DNA from: Amphirosellinia nigrospora
Taxonomy: Eukaryota; Ascomycota; Sordariomycetes; Xylariales; Xylariaceae
Assembly (NCBI GenBank): GCA_004123355.1
Contig: SCHM01000004.1
Coordinates: forward strand, 6,227,017-6,291,016
Length of the DNA: 64,000 nt
Reading direction: 5' to 3'
In this document: piece by piece, positions 39,576 to 52,400 of the stretch
How positions within the stretch are numbered: position 1 is the first letter of the stretch
How the letters are laid out: each line of letters opens with the position of its first letter
Program-made: the position numbers and the translations under genes
Notes under the pieces: generated by a model
The model's input: only the letters and a program-made list of their open reading frames with translations
Database searches by the model: none
Told to the model about the DNA's origin: nothing

Positions 39576-39788
39576 TAGTCACGGGTGGTTAACTAAATAT
39601 AGCAAATATAATGGGTTTTTACAGGACTTACTTAAAGTTATATAACTAGCCTTACTATATATATATATAAAATCCTTATAAATAAAATTAACCGCTAAAT
39701 TTTAGATCTAGCTTAGTATTTTTCGATTAATATATAAATAAGATTTTAATTAAAAGTTTTATTTTTATAAAAAATATTAATTATAATA
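39576..39788 (+). repeat. 5' LTR of element D
   Basis: Starts tagtcacgggtggttaact; shared landmarks with the 3' LTR are 'agccttactata', 'tagatctagcttagta' and 'tttttcgattaatatata'. CA and TG are partly kept (tcacgggtgg, tacagga). Confidence 0.85.
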
Positions 39789-42700
39789 ATTAAAAAATTA
39801 ATATTATTTGATTTTAATATTTTTTTAAATTTTAATTTATTTAATATTTTTTTAAATAAATATATTAATTTATACAATTTATATTTTTATTATAGCTAGC
39901 TATACTAATTAAAGTTTATTATTTTTAATTTTAAATTTAAATTAACGTTAAAGCAAAAATTTTTAATATTATATTAAATATAATTAACGTTAAAACGAAA
40001 ATTTTTAATAATATTAAATTATAGTATAAAATAATAATATAGCTATTATAGCTAATATAGCCCGCGTAGCTACTCGAAAAAAAATTGCTTTTAATTTTAA
40101 TAATTTAATTAATTTATATTTTTATATTTATAAAAATATTTTAAAAATAAGTTTTATTAATATTTTTTATTTAATTTATTTTTATATTTATTATTAATAT
40201 TTATATAGCCGGTTATACTATAGCTAAAAAAAAAAAAAAAAATAAATTTTAAAATATTTCCGAAAACTTTATTTTTAATATTTACAAAAGTTTTATAAAA
40301 AATATTTTAATTTATTTAAATATATTAAAATATAAACTATTTATATAACTAAATTTAAACAACTATTAATAAACTAGCGGTTTTAGCGGTTTAAAATAAT
40401 AAATTAAGCTTTTATTTCGTTATAACTATAAAAATTAGCAAAACTATATTTTTAAACTTTAATAGTTATATAAATTAAACAGTTTTTAATAATATTATAT
40501 TAAAAACTATAAAGCTTTTTTTTAAAAAATAAAAGTTTAATATTTAATATTTATATTTATAACTATTTAATTTAAAATTTATATTAAAAAAATAATATTA
40601 CTAATATTAACTTCGGTAATATTTTAAATATTATAAATTATTATAATATATAAAAAAAAAAAAATTAATATAATTAATAAAAAGTTATTATTTTTAAGCT
40701 AAACTTAACGTAAAAAAAAAAATTAAATAAAACTAATTAAACTATTATTAATTTAATTAAAAATAATTAAATATTATTTTATTTAATAAATATTATTAAA
40801 AATAATAAACGTACTAAAAATTAAACAAAATTAAAATATAAGTTTTTTTAATAATTTTATTTAAAATAAAATTAATTTCGAAATATAATTTTAAACTATA
40901 ACTAATTGCTTAATAATTAATTATAATTATTCGTTATAAATAGCGTAAAAATAAATAATATTAAATTACGCTTAAAAAATAAAATTAAAAATTTATAGCT
41001 TTATTTAAAAAAAAAAACCGATTAAATTATAATATTTAAAAAATTAATAAAATATTTTAAATAATAATATATAAATATTAACCGAAAAAAAAAAGTTTAT
41101 ATAAAATAAGCTATTTTTAAATTAAAATTTTTAAAAAGTTTTAAAGTTTTAAAAATAATTTCGCCCGTTTTATCGGAGAATAAAATATTTTATTTTTATA
41201 AAAAAAAAATTCTATATTTAATTTTTTATTCGTTTTAAAAATTAAATGCTAAATAAATATTTAAATAAAGCTTATATTTATAAAACTTTTATTTTATATA
41301 TTAAATAGCTTATTTATAACTTAAAAAAAACTAACGCTAAAAATAAAAGCTATAAAACAGTTTTAAATAATACTAATAATAGCTTAAATATTAATACTAA
41401 TATTAGCTTAAATTATTTAATTTATATTTAGTCCGGAAATAATAATTTTTTATTTTAATAATAATAATAATAATAATTATTTATATTTTTAGTAAACTAA
41501 AACCTAACTTATTAAATAAAATAAAATAATTATTAAAAAAAAAAAGTATTTATTATTAAAAGTATAGCTACGTTTCGAAAAAATATTTAATAAAAATAAA
41601 AATAATAGCTAAATAAAAAGCGCGATTAGCTACTTTATACGCTTAATATAAATAAAAAATAAAAAAAAAAGTTTTAAAAAAAATAAAAAAAGTTTAACTT
41701 TAAAAAAATAGATTTTTTTTAGAAAAAACATTAGCGGATAAAAATATTAATAATAAAAAAGATTTTTTAAACCTATATTTTAAAAAAAATTATTTTTAAT
41801 ATTATATATTTAATATTAAATAAAAAATATTTATTATTTATAACTATTTTGCCAATATAAAAACTAACGGATATTTTTTTATAAATAAAAAATATATAAA
41901 ATATATAATAATAAATTAAACGCTTTATTAAAAATAAATTTAAACTAAAAATAGTTTTTAAATATAATATTTAATTTCGATAAAATATTAAAAAACTTTA
42001 TTAATAAACTTTTGCTTATAAAAAAAACTTTAAAAAAAATACTTTTAATTATAATTAAAATAAAATATAATTTTATTATAAATAAAATATTTTATAAAAC
42101 TTATAATATATTGCCCGATTTTTAATAATATAATTATATTTTCTTATTAAAAATACCCCTAACTATTTAAAAAACGCGTTTTTCCGGACTAATAAACTAA
42201 AACATTTAAATAATATTTTAAATATATAATACTTAATAACTTAATAATAAAAGTTTTAAAAAGCTATAAAAAATATATAATATTATATATTATAAACATA
42301 ACTTTATTTTATAACTTATAATATTAAATAACTTTTATTTTTAAATATAATATTTAATAAAACGCTATAAAAAATTAACTAATGTTAACTTTTTTAGTAT
42401 AACTATTATATTTAAAAAAAAAAATCTTTAAACTAATAAAATAGCTCGTAAAATAACGCGTTATTTTTAAAAAATCTAATTTAATAATTATTATAATAAA
42501 AAACTAGCTAAAATAAACTATTAATTAATTATTATTAAAAACGTAAATTTTAACTTTTAAAACGCGCGTAAAATACTTTTATTTATAAATTAACATAAAA
42601 ACATAATAAGCATAAATTATATTAATTATAAAAAAACGCAATAAAATAATATAAATATTAACGATCGTAAATATTATAATAATTAAAGCTATTTTATTTT

Positions 42701-43211
42701 TATAACGTATATTTCGCGAAAAATAATAGATTTATATTATATATATATAAAATCGATTTAATTATATAAAATAAATAAAAATTAAGCTTTTTTCGAAAAA
42801 AAAAAAAAAAGCTAATTTATAAAATAAAAATAAATACTTAAAAAATATTATTTATTTAAAACTTTTAGTAAAATAAACTTAAATATTTTATTATTTAATT
42901 AACTAATAAATTATTATATTAAGTTCGTTTTTAAAAAAAGCTAGGATAATTTTCCCGATAATTTATTTTATTATATTTTTAAAAAAACTAGAATATAAAA
43001 AAAATATATAATAAAAACTTAAAAAAAAAATTTATCGAACTTAATAGTACGCTTTTTTTATATTTATTTTATTTATATTTAAACTAATAAAAAATTTAAA
43101 TTTTATATAAATTATTATAAAATTAATATATTAATAAAAAAAAATCGATATTTAATACTTTTAATTAAAAAAATATTAGCTTATATTATAAAAGCTAAAA
43201 TTTTTATAAAA

Positions 43212-43500
43212 ATTAATATTTAATAAGCGTTTAATAAAATCTATATATATTTAAATAACGAAAACTTTATTATATTTAAAACTAAATATAAATATATAAA
43301 TATAAAGTTTATTTTTTAGTTTGTTTAATAAACTAAAATATTTTAAAAATATATAAATAACGTTTTAAAAAAATATTTAAATAATTTTTATAACGTTTAT
43401 ATAAATAATATTTTAGTATTTTTAAATAATTTAAAAAACTATTAAATTTATATTATAAAAATACTAAAATAATTTAAAGCTACTAGCTTTTAAGCTAATA
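43212..43500 (+). pseudogene. Element D reverse transcriptase remnant
   Basis: One frame from 43212 reads K-I-N-I-stop-stop-A-F-N-K-I (family KxDxRxAFxxI), then an 'F..KY.Y...K' stretch (RTRYGxYxxxVxPFGL), then 'F.KYINNVLKKYLN' (ATFQxxINxVLxxYLD), then Y-I-N-N-I-L-V-F at 43398-43421, the YIDDILVF catalytic box with both Asp as Asn. Thr-Ser and Lys-rich codons after it continue into 'NIKKYKFYIIKIKYF.F' (xxKCEFxxxxxxYLGF). All motifs are in family order within a single frame, apart from stops. Confidence 0.8.
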
Positions 43501-43859
43501 TTAAAAAATATAAATTCTATATTATTAAAATAAAATATTTTAGCTTTATTATTAAATATAATAGTATTAAAATTAATCCTAAGAAAATTATTATAATAAA
43601 AAAGTAAAAAACTTTATTATAGTAAAAAATATATAGTTATTTATAAGATTTTATAATTTTTATCGATAGTTTATCGTAAAATATAACTATATAACTAAGC
43701 TTTTATTTAATTTAATAAAAAAAAAGATATATTTTAAATAAATATAAAATGCTAAAATATTTTTAATAAACTAAAATATTTGTTTATTTATATTTTTTTT
43801 AGTATATTATAATTACGAAAAAAAAACTAAAGTTAAAATAAACGCTTTTAATAAAATAG

Positions 43860-44200
43860 CTGCTAGATATTTGTTTTAAAAAAAAGAAAATAAAAAATAA
43901 TATCCGTTATATTTTTTTTTAAAATATTATATAACGCCGAACTAAACTATAAAATTTATAATAAAAAAATACTAGCAATAATAAAAGCGTTAATATACTA
44001 AAAGCTAAAATTAGCTAATAATTAAACTAATTAGCTTTTTATAATTATTATTAACTATAAAGCTTTTAAATATTTTAGTACTAAGTAATAATTAAACTTA
44101 CGATAAATAAAATAAGCAAAACTAATAGCCGATTATAATTTTATTATTATATATTATTTAAATTTAAAAACGTTATTATTAACGTTTTTATAAAAAGCAA
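43860..44200 (+). pseudogene. Element D RNase H remnant
   Basis: Readable stretches are 'YP.YFFFK' then 'NAELNYKIYNKKILAIIKAL' near 43933-43990 (family PVAFFSKxxxxAExNYxIxDKELLAIIxAL), then 'NYKAFKYFSTK' near 44055-44088 (TDHKxLxYFxxTK) and 'Q.KLIADYNF'. The frame differs from that of the RT block, so at least one indel lies between them. The second conserved Asp is Asn here. Confidence 0.8.
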
Positions 44201-44689
44201 AAAAATTTATAAACGTAAAAAAATAAAATAAAAAGTTAAAAATATATAACTATGTTTTAATTAGTTAATAAACCCGGCATTTTTTTAAGAAAAAAAACGC
44301 TACTATTTATGTTTTTAACCTAAAAAAATAGCTAATATAATATTATTATATATAAACTTAAAATAAAAGCTATAATTAATGTTTTAGTTATTAAAGTTTT
44401 TTAATAATAAAATATTATAGTAAAACTAATAGTTTTTAAATTTAAAAGTTTATTAAAAAAAGCCCGTATTAGCTTAAATAAAGATTAAATTTTAAACGGA
44501 AGTTTAATTATTTATAAAAAACGATTTATAATATTTAAAATAAATAATTTATTTGTTTATATTTTAAAAAAATATATAGTTATATTATAACTGTTTATTT
44601 TAAATAAAATAAAACTTATAAACTTATACGTTATAATATTAATAGCTAAAACTAGCAAAAAATTATAACTAATATATAAAAAACTGTTT

Positions 44690-45300
44690 AAAATATAGGC
44701 CTATTAAAATATTTTACGATAAAATATTTAGATTATTATAGCTTATATTAATTTTTTTAAAATTTTTCCGATATTTAATAATAAATTTTAAAAAAATAAT
44801 AACTAATAAAAACAAAAAAAGTTTATATTTATAATAGTTAACCGATTAAACAAGCTATTATAGTTAATATTTTATAATAAAATAATAATAATAGCTTAAG
44901 CTATTTATTTTATATTATAAAAACTTTTCTAGATTTTTAAATTGTTAAAAAAATCGATTTTAATAAAAAGCTTTAATTTATATTAGTTTTTATTAACGAA
45001 CTAGCAAAAATCTTTAGCATTATATAAAAGCTATTATTTTTAAAATATTATAAATTAGTAAATTAAGCTAAAATTATTATAAAATATTTAATTAAAAGTT
45101 ATATTTTTTTTATAACTACTATTAAAATAATTAAAAAGTAGTTTTATTTGTTATAGATTTTATAGCGGTTTTTTATTATATAAATTTATAAAATTATAGC
45201 TTTATAAAATACTATTTAGATTTTTAATGCTTAGTTATTATAACTAGTTTAGCTAATATAAATATAGCTAATATATTAACTAAAAAACGTATTATTTAAA
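44690..45300 (+). pseudogene. Element D integrase remnant
   Basis: After RNase H, a stretch at about 44950-45110 reads 'D-F-N-K-K-L', 'NELAKIFSI', then a 'KYYKLVN.AKIIIKYL' segment. These match the integrase core 'SDRGxxFxSxF...L', 'HPQTDGQTERxNxxLExYL' with His as Tyr and Asp as Asn. This domain would join element DNA to the host genome using the DDE triad; the acidic residues are lost. The zinc-binding HHCC part should be near 44690-44850 but is not clear. Confidence 0.65.
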
Positions 45301-46178
45301 AAAAAATATAAAAATTAGCAAAAATTATAAAAAAATATATTAAAACGGTATAATAAATTTTAAAACAAACGTAAAATAAAATAATTTAAAAAAAAACTAT
45401 TATTAAAAAAAACTAAACTTTAAAGTTAAAAACTAAATATTTATTATAAAAAAACGTTAGTTATAAATAATAACTAATTTTTAAATAAATTAAATTATTT
45501 TTTAACGCGCTAATATTATAAAATTATTAAAAAAATAAAACTAGTAATATTTTAATTAAAAGTACCCCGAATTAACGCGTTTTTAACTTATATTACGTTA
45601 ACTAGCTATAAAATACTTAAATAATTTATTGCTAGGTTAAGCTATTAAATAGTTTAAAAGTAAAATAATAGTTTTTAATAAAAAAAAACCCGAATAAAAA
45701 ATAAAATAAATATAAATATTATAACTTTATTATAAAAAACTTTAATACTAAATAAATTAAAAAAAATAAGATTTTAATAGTAAATAATATTTTATAAATA
45801 ATTTTAAAAATTTGCTTAAGTTATTATTTAAATTTTATAAAAATAACTTTAAATTAATAAAACTACTAAAAAAATTTAAAAAATAACTAAAAGCTAAAAA
45901 AAAATAAGTTCGAAAAAGATTACTTAAATAATAATATGCTAAAAATCCGAAAATATTATATTATTTATAAAAAAAAAATATAAAAAGCTAAACATAAATA
46001 AAAACAATATTAAAAATAAACAGTTACTAAATTATAAAAAAGCTTTAAAGCGCGGCCGTAAATAAAGGCCTATAATATAATAGCTTAAAAGTAAAAACTT
46101 AAAGTAATTTTTCTTTTTATTAAATAATAACTTCTTAGCAAATATAAGTTCGATTTAAATCTTATAATAAGATTTTTT

Positions 46179-46188
46179 TAAAAGGGGG
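46179..46188 (+). promoter_or_regulatory. Polypurine tract of element D
   Basis: A run of A then five G's (taaaaggggg) abuts the TG-equivalent first bases of the 3' LTR. This is the expected primer site for plus-strand DNA synthesis in LTR retrotransposons and one of the few G runs in the window; G preceded by A or G is a poor RIP target, which explains its survival. Confidence 0.8.
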
Positions 46189-46400
46189 TAGTTATAAATA
46201 GCTAACTAGATATAGCAGATATAATAAATCCTTACAAGACCCACCTAAAGTTATATAATTAGCCTTACTATACATATATAAAAATCCTTATAGATAGAAT
46301 TAGCCGCTAGATTTTAAATCTAGCTTAGTATTTTTCGATTAATATATAAATAAAACCTTAACTAAAAGCTTTGCTTTTATAAAAAATATTAATCGTAATA
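46189..46400 (+). repeat. 3' LTR of element D
   Basis: 212 bp direct repeat of 39576-39788, starting tagttataaatagctaac and ending aatcgtaata. Differences are mostly C/T and G/A in both directions, so each LTR was mutated separately. Confidence 0.85.
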
Positions 46401-47280
46401 ATAATTAATATTAATATAAACTTTTTAAAATATTTTAAAATAGTTTTTAAATTAAAAAATATATTAAATAATTAAATAAAAAAAATTTATTATTTATATA
46501 ACTTTTAATATAAATTTTAATATTAATTATTTTATTTATATTATTATAAAACTAATTAATATTAAATTTAAAATAATTTTATATAATTTAAATTATATTT
46601 TAAATTTAAGTTTATTTTTAATTATATTATTATAAAAAATAAATATTAATATTTTTAATTATATATTAGCTATTTTTTTTATTATTTAATAAAATAAAAT
46701 TATTTTATAATAATTTAATAAATTAATTATTTATTAATTTAAAATATTTAAATTATTTTAAATATAAATATATTATTTATTTTTTTATAATTTATTTAAT
46801 AATTAATTAATAGTTTATTAATTAGTTTATTATTAATTAAAGTTATTTTTAATTATAAATTAAAAAATATTAATAATATATATTAATATAATATATATTT
46901 ATTATAAAAAATAATAATTTTATTTATTTTTTTATTTAATTAAATAAAACTTTATTTTTATTATTTAATTTTTTAATAAATATATATAAATTAATAATAA
47001 AATAAAAATAAACTATTATTAAAAAAAAATATATTTTTATTTTTTAAAAAATAATAATAAAATTTTTATATATATTATTTATATTAGTTTAGTTTATATT
47101 TTTATTAAAATTAAACTAAATTATTTTATTATATTATATTATTAGTTTAAAATAAAAATTAAATTTAATGTTTTTTATTTATAGTTTTATATAATCGTTA
47201 ATTAAATATTAAACTATTTAATTAAAACTAATAATAATTATATTAAATTTTATTTTTTAAATATATAATTATTTATAATA
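46401..47280. other. Unassigned AT-rich stretch
   Basis: No motif, LTR-like end or partner sequence supported. Almost pure A/T with very few C or G, among the most heavily mutated parts of the window. It lies between element D and the reversed R copy. Confidence 0.3.
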
Positions 47281-48730
47281 TTAAAAGCTTTTAATTTAAA
47301 AGCAAAAATACTTAAGTTTTTAAAAATTATATATTTAAATTAATAAATAAATTATAATTATTAATTATATTAGTTTATTTTTTTTAATAAATTATATATA
47401 ATAAAACTTATTATTTTATTTTAATTTATTAATTATAATATTTATTTTTTTATATAATTATATAATTATATTATAAAAAATTTATCCGTTTAATTAATAA
47501 TAATAATAAATTTATTTATAAATATAATTATTAATATATAATATTTTTATATATTTATTTTATTAATAATATATAATATATTAAAATTATATTATTATTT
47601 ATAATTAAACTATAATTTTAAGCTATAAAATTAAATTAAAAAATTAAATATTATAATAAATAATTAATTTTTATTTTAAATTAAAAAACTAATTATAATA
47701 TTAAAAATTTTAAAATAATTTTTAATTTAAATAAAATTAAAAATTTTTTTAATAAATATAATTATTATTTTAAATTTAAATATAATTATAAACTATTTTT
47801 AATTTTAATTATAATTATAAACTATTTTTAATTTTAAATATAATTATAAATTTTATATTTTAAATAATAATATTATTATAAAAAATATTAATTTTTATAA
47901 TATATTAAATTTTCATTTTTTCGAAAAAAGCTTAAATTTATTAATAAATTTAAAAAAAACTTTATAAATTAATTAAAACGTTTTAAAAAAAAACTTTTTA
48001 AAAAAAGCTTAAACTTATTAATAAGTTTAAAAAAAACTTTATAAACTAGTTAAAACGTTTAAAAAAAAAAATTCGAAAATTTAAAAATATATTTATTATA
48101 ATTAATTTAAAACTTTAAAGTTTTTAAAAACTTAAAAACTTAAAAAATTTAAAAACTATATTTATTATAACTAATTTAAAGCTTTAAAAACTTTAAAAAT
48201 TTAAAAATTACGTTTAAAATATTATAATAAAAAATAAAAAAATAAATAAAAAAAATTATAAATAAACATTTTATAAAAAATATTATTATATTTATTATAT
48301 TAATATAATAGTTAATTTTATAATAATTATAGTTTTTTTTAAAATAATTTAATAAAAATTATATTTAAATAAAGTTTATAATAATAATATTAGTTTATAA
48401 TATAAAAATAATAAATATTTTAATTAATATTAAATTAAAAAAATAAAAAATAAAATAATTATAAATATAATTAAATAAATAATATTAAATAATTAAATTT
48501 AATATAATATATAATTATTAAATAATTAAGTTTAATAAAATATATAATTAAGTTTAATAAAATATATAATTATTAAATAATTAAATTTAATATAATTTAT
48601 AATAAAAAAAATTAAAAAAAAAACTTTATAATTTATTTATATTATTATTATTTTTAATAAAAATATTTAATTTTAAATTATTTTATTAAATTTATAATTA
48701 TTTATATAATAAAAACTAAACATTAAAAAC
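47281..48730 (-). repeat. Repeat R, reversed copy, right-hand part
   Basis: Begins with the R right end (ttaaaagctttttaattt) and carries ~29 bp units (47765-47860), two ~76 bp units (47925-48075) and the ~34 bp units (about 48490-48600). It is cut at 48730 by element B copy 2; the remaining ~150 bp of this R copy are at 55137-55285. The five bases AAAAC occur on both sides of B, as expected for its target duplication. Confidence 0.75.
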
Positions 48731-49435
48731 TATTATAATTATAATATTATTTATATATAAAGTTAATATATTAATATTAACTATATATAATTAATTATAA
48801 ATTATAATATTAGCTATTTATATATTTATATAAACTTATACTTTATATAAAAGTAAAAATAGTTATTAACTTTTAATATAAGTTTTTAACTTATAATTAA
48901 CTAATTAATTTATAATTTTTTATTATTACTTTAAAATAAAAAAAACAGTATTAAAACTAAAGTAATATTTAATATTTATAAAATCGTATTAATATATTAA
49001 ATAATAATCTTAAATTTTTATTTTAAAAAGTTATAAGTTAACTTTAATAGCTATTTAAGCAGTTTTATAGCCCTAGCTTTTTTTATTTAACGCGAAAATA
49101 AAAATATATAAGTTTTAAATATATTTTATATAATAAATTATATAGCCGCGCTATTATAAATTAACTAATTAATTATAAGTTAAAAACTTATATTAAAAAG
49201 TTAATAATTATTTTTACTTTTATATAAGTAGTATAAATCTATATAAATAATAAAGTTAAGCTAATATATCCGCTTAATTTAATTGTATAATATTATAATA
49301 AAATTTTTTTCGTATAAAAGAATTTTCTATATAAAAAACTAATTTTTATATAAATAATTAAAAAATAAATCGATATATATTAGTATTTATTTTATTTATT
49401 ATTATATATAATATTATATTTTTAGCTATTTAATA
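48731..49435 (+). repeat. 5' LTR of B copy 2, interrupted
   Basis: LTR start tattataattataatatt and end tagctatttaata. Removing the inserted 423 bp plus one TA leaves 280 bp, identical in length to the 5' LTR of copy 1. Confidence 0.8.
48825..49247. mobile_element. 423 bp TIR element (MITE) with TA target duplication
   Basis: The first ~105 bp (tttatataaacttatac..., aaaagtaaaaatagttatta..., aacttataattaactaatta...) are the inverted repeat of the last ~105 bp, with few differences. TA lies on each side (48823-48824, 49248-49249), and joining the flanks restores the B LTR sequence seen elsewhere. TA duplication plus TIRs fits a Tc1/mariner-type non-autonomous element. No coding frame inside. 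The centre keeps some CA and TG (cagtatt, gcagtttt, tagccctagc). Confidence 0.8.
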
Positions 49436-52400
49436 TTAATTAGTATTTTTAGCTAAAAATATAAATTAATAAAAATAAAAACAGAATTTAAACTTAGTTA
49501 TATAAGCTACGTTTTTATATTATATTTTAGTTTTTTTAGTATTATATTAATAAAAAAAATTAATTATTTTAATATATTTTAATATTATATTTTTATATAA
49601 AAGTTTAATTAATAACGCGTAATTATATTATTTTTTAATTATTATTATATAAATTATAAAAATTCGTAATATAATTTAATAACTTTTTATTTATAATATT
49701 TTCGAATATAATAAATAATAATAATTAATCGTATAATAATTAATATAAATAAATATATAAAAATATTATATTTTTAAAAAAATAGCTAAAATAACTTTTT
49801 ATTTTTTTTAATTAATATTTTATATAATAATATAACCGAAAAAATCGCTTAAAAAACTAATATACTTTTAAGTTTTATATAAAAAACTATTAATTTTTAT
49901 ATATATAAAAATATTTTATAAAACTTTAAAATAATTATTATAAAATAAATTAATATATAAATAATATATTTATATAAAATATAGTTATATTTTATATAAT
50001 TTAAAAGATTTTTAAAAAATATTAATAAAAAACTTTAAAATAATAAAACTTAAAATATTTAATAAAATTAATATTTAAATTATTAAAAAAATTTATAATA
50101 TTTTCGTATAAAAAATATTTTAAATTAAAAACTTATAAAATAGTTAAAAAAAAACTATATATATAAATTATAAAAAATAAATATATTTTAATATATAAAA
50201 TTTAAATCTTTATATAATATTTTAAATAATATTTATATTTTTATATTAAATTAATATTTTTAAAATTAATAAAGTTTTTTTATATAATAAAATAATTTTA
50301 TAATTTTTTTTTTTAAATAAAAAAATAAATAAAAAAAAAAAAAATAAATAAATAAAAAAATAGCTATAAAATAACCTATATATATAATTAAAAGCTAGCT
50401 TTTTAATTTTAAATAATAAAATATTATATAAAAATAAAATATTAAAAATAAAGTTTTAAAAACTTTTTATAACTATTAAATATTATTTATTATTTATTTT
50501 AGTTAATAATTTATTTTTTATATAAATAAAAATATATTATATTTTTAATATATAATAAATATTTAGTTTTTTAAAAAATTTTTTAAACTTTAAAACAATT
50601 TATTTATTATATAATATTAAATATAAAAAATTTTTATTTAAAATTTAAATTTTTTTTACGTATAATATTTAAAATAAAGCTATTTTATTTATAAAATATT
50701 AAATTTTTTTAAAAATTTAATAAAAAAAAAAATTATTTTAAAAAACTATATAATTATTTTATAATAAAATATAATAATTTATTAATTATTATTATAAATT
50801 TAAAATTATAAAAAATTAGTTTTATATTATATTTTTATAATATTAATTAATTATATAAAAATTATTATATATATATATTAGTTTTAATTATATATAAAAA
50901 AATATATAATATTATAAATTTATATTTTAATATAATTATAAATTATAACTAATATTAAACTAATTAAATTAATATTTTTTATATAAATATATAAATAAAA
51001 AAAAAACTTATTTTTATATAAAATATTAAAAATTATAATTAATAAATTATTTAAAGCTTAAAAAATATTTAAAATAAAATATTTAAAACAAATTTATTTA
51101 AATATAATTATTATATATATATATAAAAATGTTTTAAAATTTAAAATAATATTTATTTTTTAGAAATTTATATATAAAAGATTTTTTTTACACTTTTGTT
51201 TATATTTTTAAATTAAAAAAAACTTAATAATTTATATTTTATATAAAAATAAAAAGTTTTTATTATATAAATTAGTAATATAACTAAATTAATTATTATT
51301 TTATATAATATAAAAATATTATATAATATTTTAAAAATTTTTAAAAATAATATATTAGTTAAATTATATAAATAGCTATTTTTTAAAAAATTTATATATA
51401 AATAAAAAATATTTTATTTATTAAAAAAAAAATTATTAATTAATTAACTATTTTTTAAAAAAAGTTTTATATAAAAAATTAATATTTTAATATATATAAA
51501 ATAATATTTAAAAATAAACTAATTTTTAAAAAATTTTTAATTTATTTAATTAAATATAAAAATTATTTAAATATATATAATAAAAATAAAAAAAAATTTA
51601 AATATATAAAATAAAAACGTTATATAATATATTATAAATAATATATTTATATATTATATAATAAAAAAAATATTTAATTAATAATTATAAATTAATTATT
51701 TAATTTATTTATATTTAATAATTAATATTATATAAAATATTAAAATATTATTTAAAATATAAAAGTTTTAAAATTTTTTACTATAAAAAAACTATAAATA
51801 AAAACTTATATATAAAAAACCTAAAAAATAAAATTATTTAAATTTTTAAAATAATTAAAATAAGCTTTTATAAAAACTATATAAGAATTTTAATATAATA
51901 AAAATTAATAATTAAATTAATTATATAATATTTTATTTTAAATATTTTATTTTATTTATATTTTTTTTAAAAAATATAAACTATTTAAAAATATATTTTA
52001 ATAATATAAAAAATATAATCGTATAAAAAAATAAAAATAAAATTTTTATTATATATAAATAAAGCTATTTATTTTTTAATATTAGTTTATATAAAATAGC
52101 TAGCTATTTTATAAAAATTAAACTATATTATTTATATAAACGATTTAAATATTTTTATATAAAAAAACTATATAAAATATTATTTTAATAAAATATAAAA
52201 TCGAATAATTTATTTTAAAAAAAATTTAAAAATTTTATTATTATTATTAAATATATAATAAAGCTTTATAATAATTTAAATTTATAATTAAAAATAATTA
52301 TAAATTTAATTATAAAATAGTTATAAATATTATATAAATAAATAATTAAAATATATTATATATTATTAATATTATTATATTATTTTAAGCAGTAATTTTT

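Larger units (their letters stand above)
39576..46400 (+). mobile_element. Element D: complete Ty3/gypsy retrotransposon
   Basis: 6825 bp with ~213 bp LTRs at 39576-39788 and 46189-46400. The internal region shows, in order, gag-sized and protease-sized sequence (39789 to about 42900, no motifs read), reverse transcriptase (about 42950-43500), RNase H (43860-44200) and integrase (about 44690-45300), then a polypurine tract aaaaggggg just before the 3' LTR. RT-RNase H-integrase order defines Ty3/gypsy. No chromodomain was seen after integrase. ATAA flanks both ends, a possible 4 bp target duplication in an AT-rich setting. It is less mutated than its surroundings and carries one copy's worth of domains in nearly full order, but with many stops and several frameshifts. 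Confidence 0.85.

Noticed and set aside
48838-49235. LTR-internal part of a longer B LTR subfamily
   Set aside because: TA duplication, inverted ends and exact restoration of the 280 bp LTR without it show a separate insertion.
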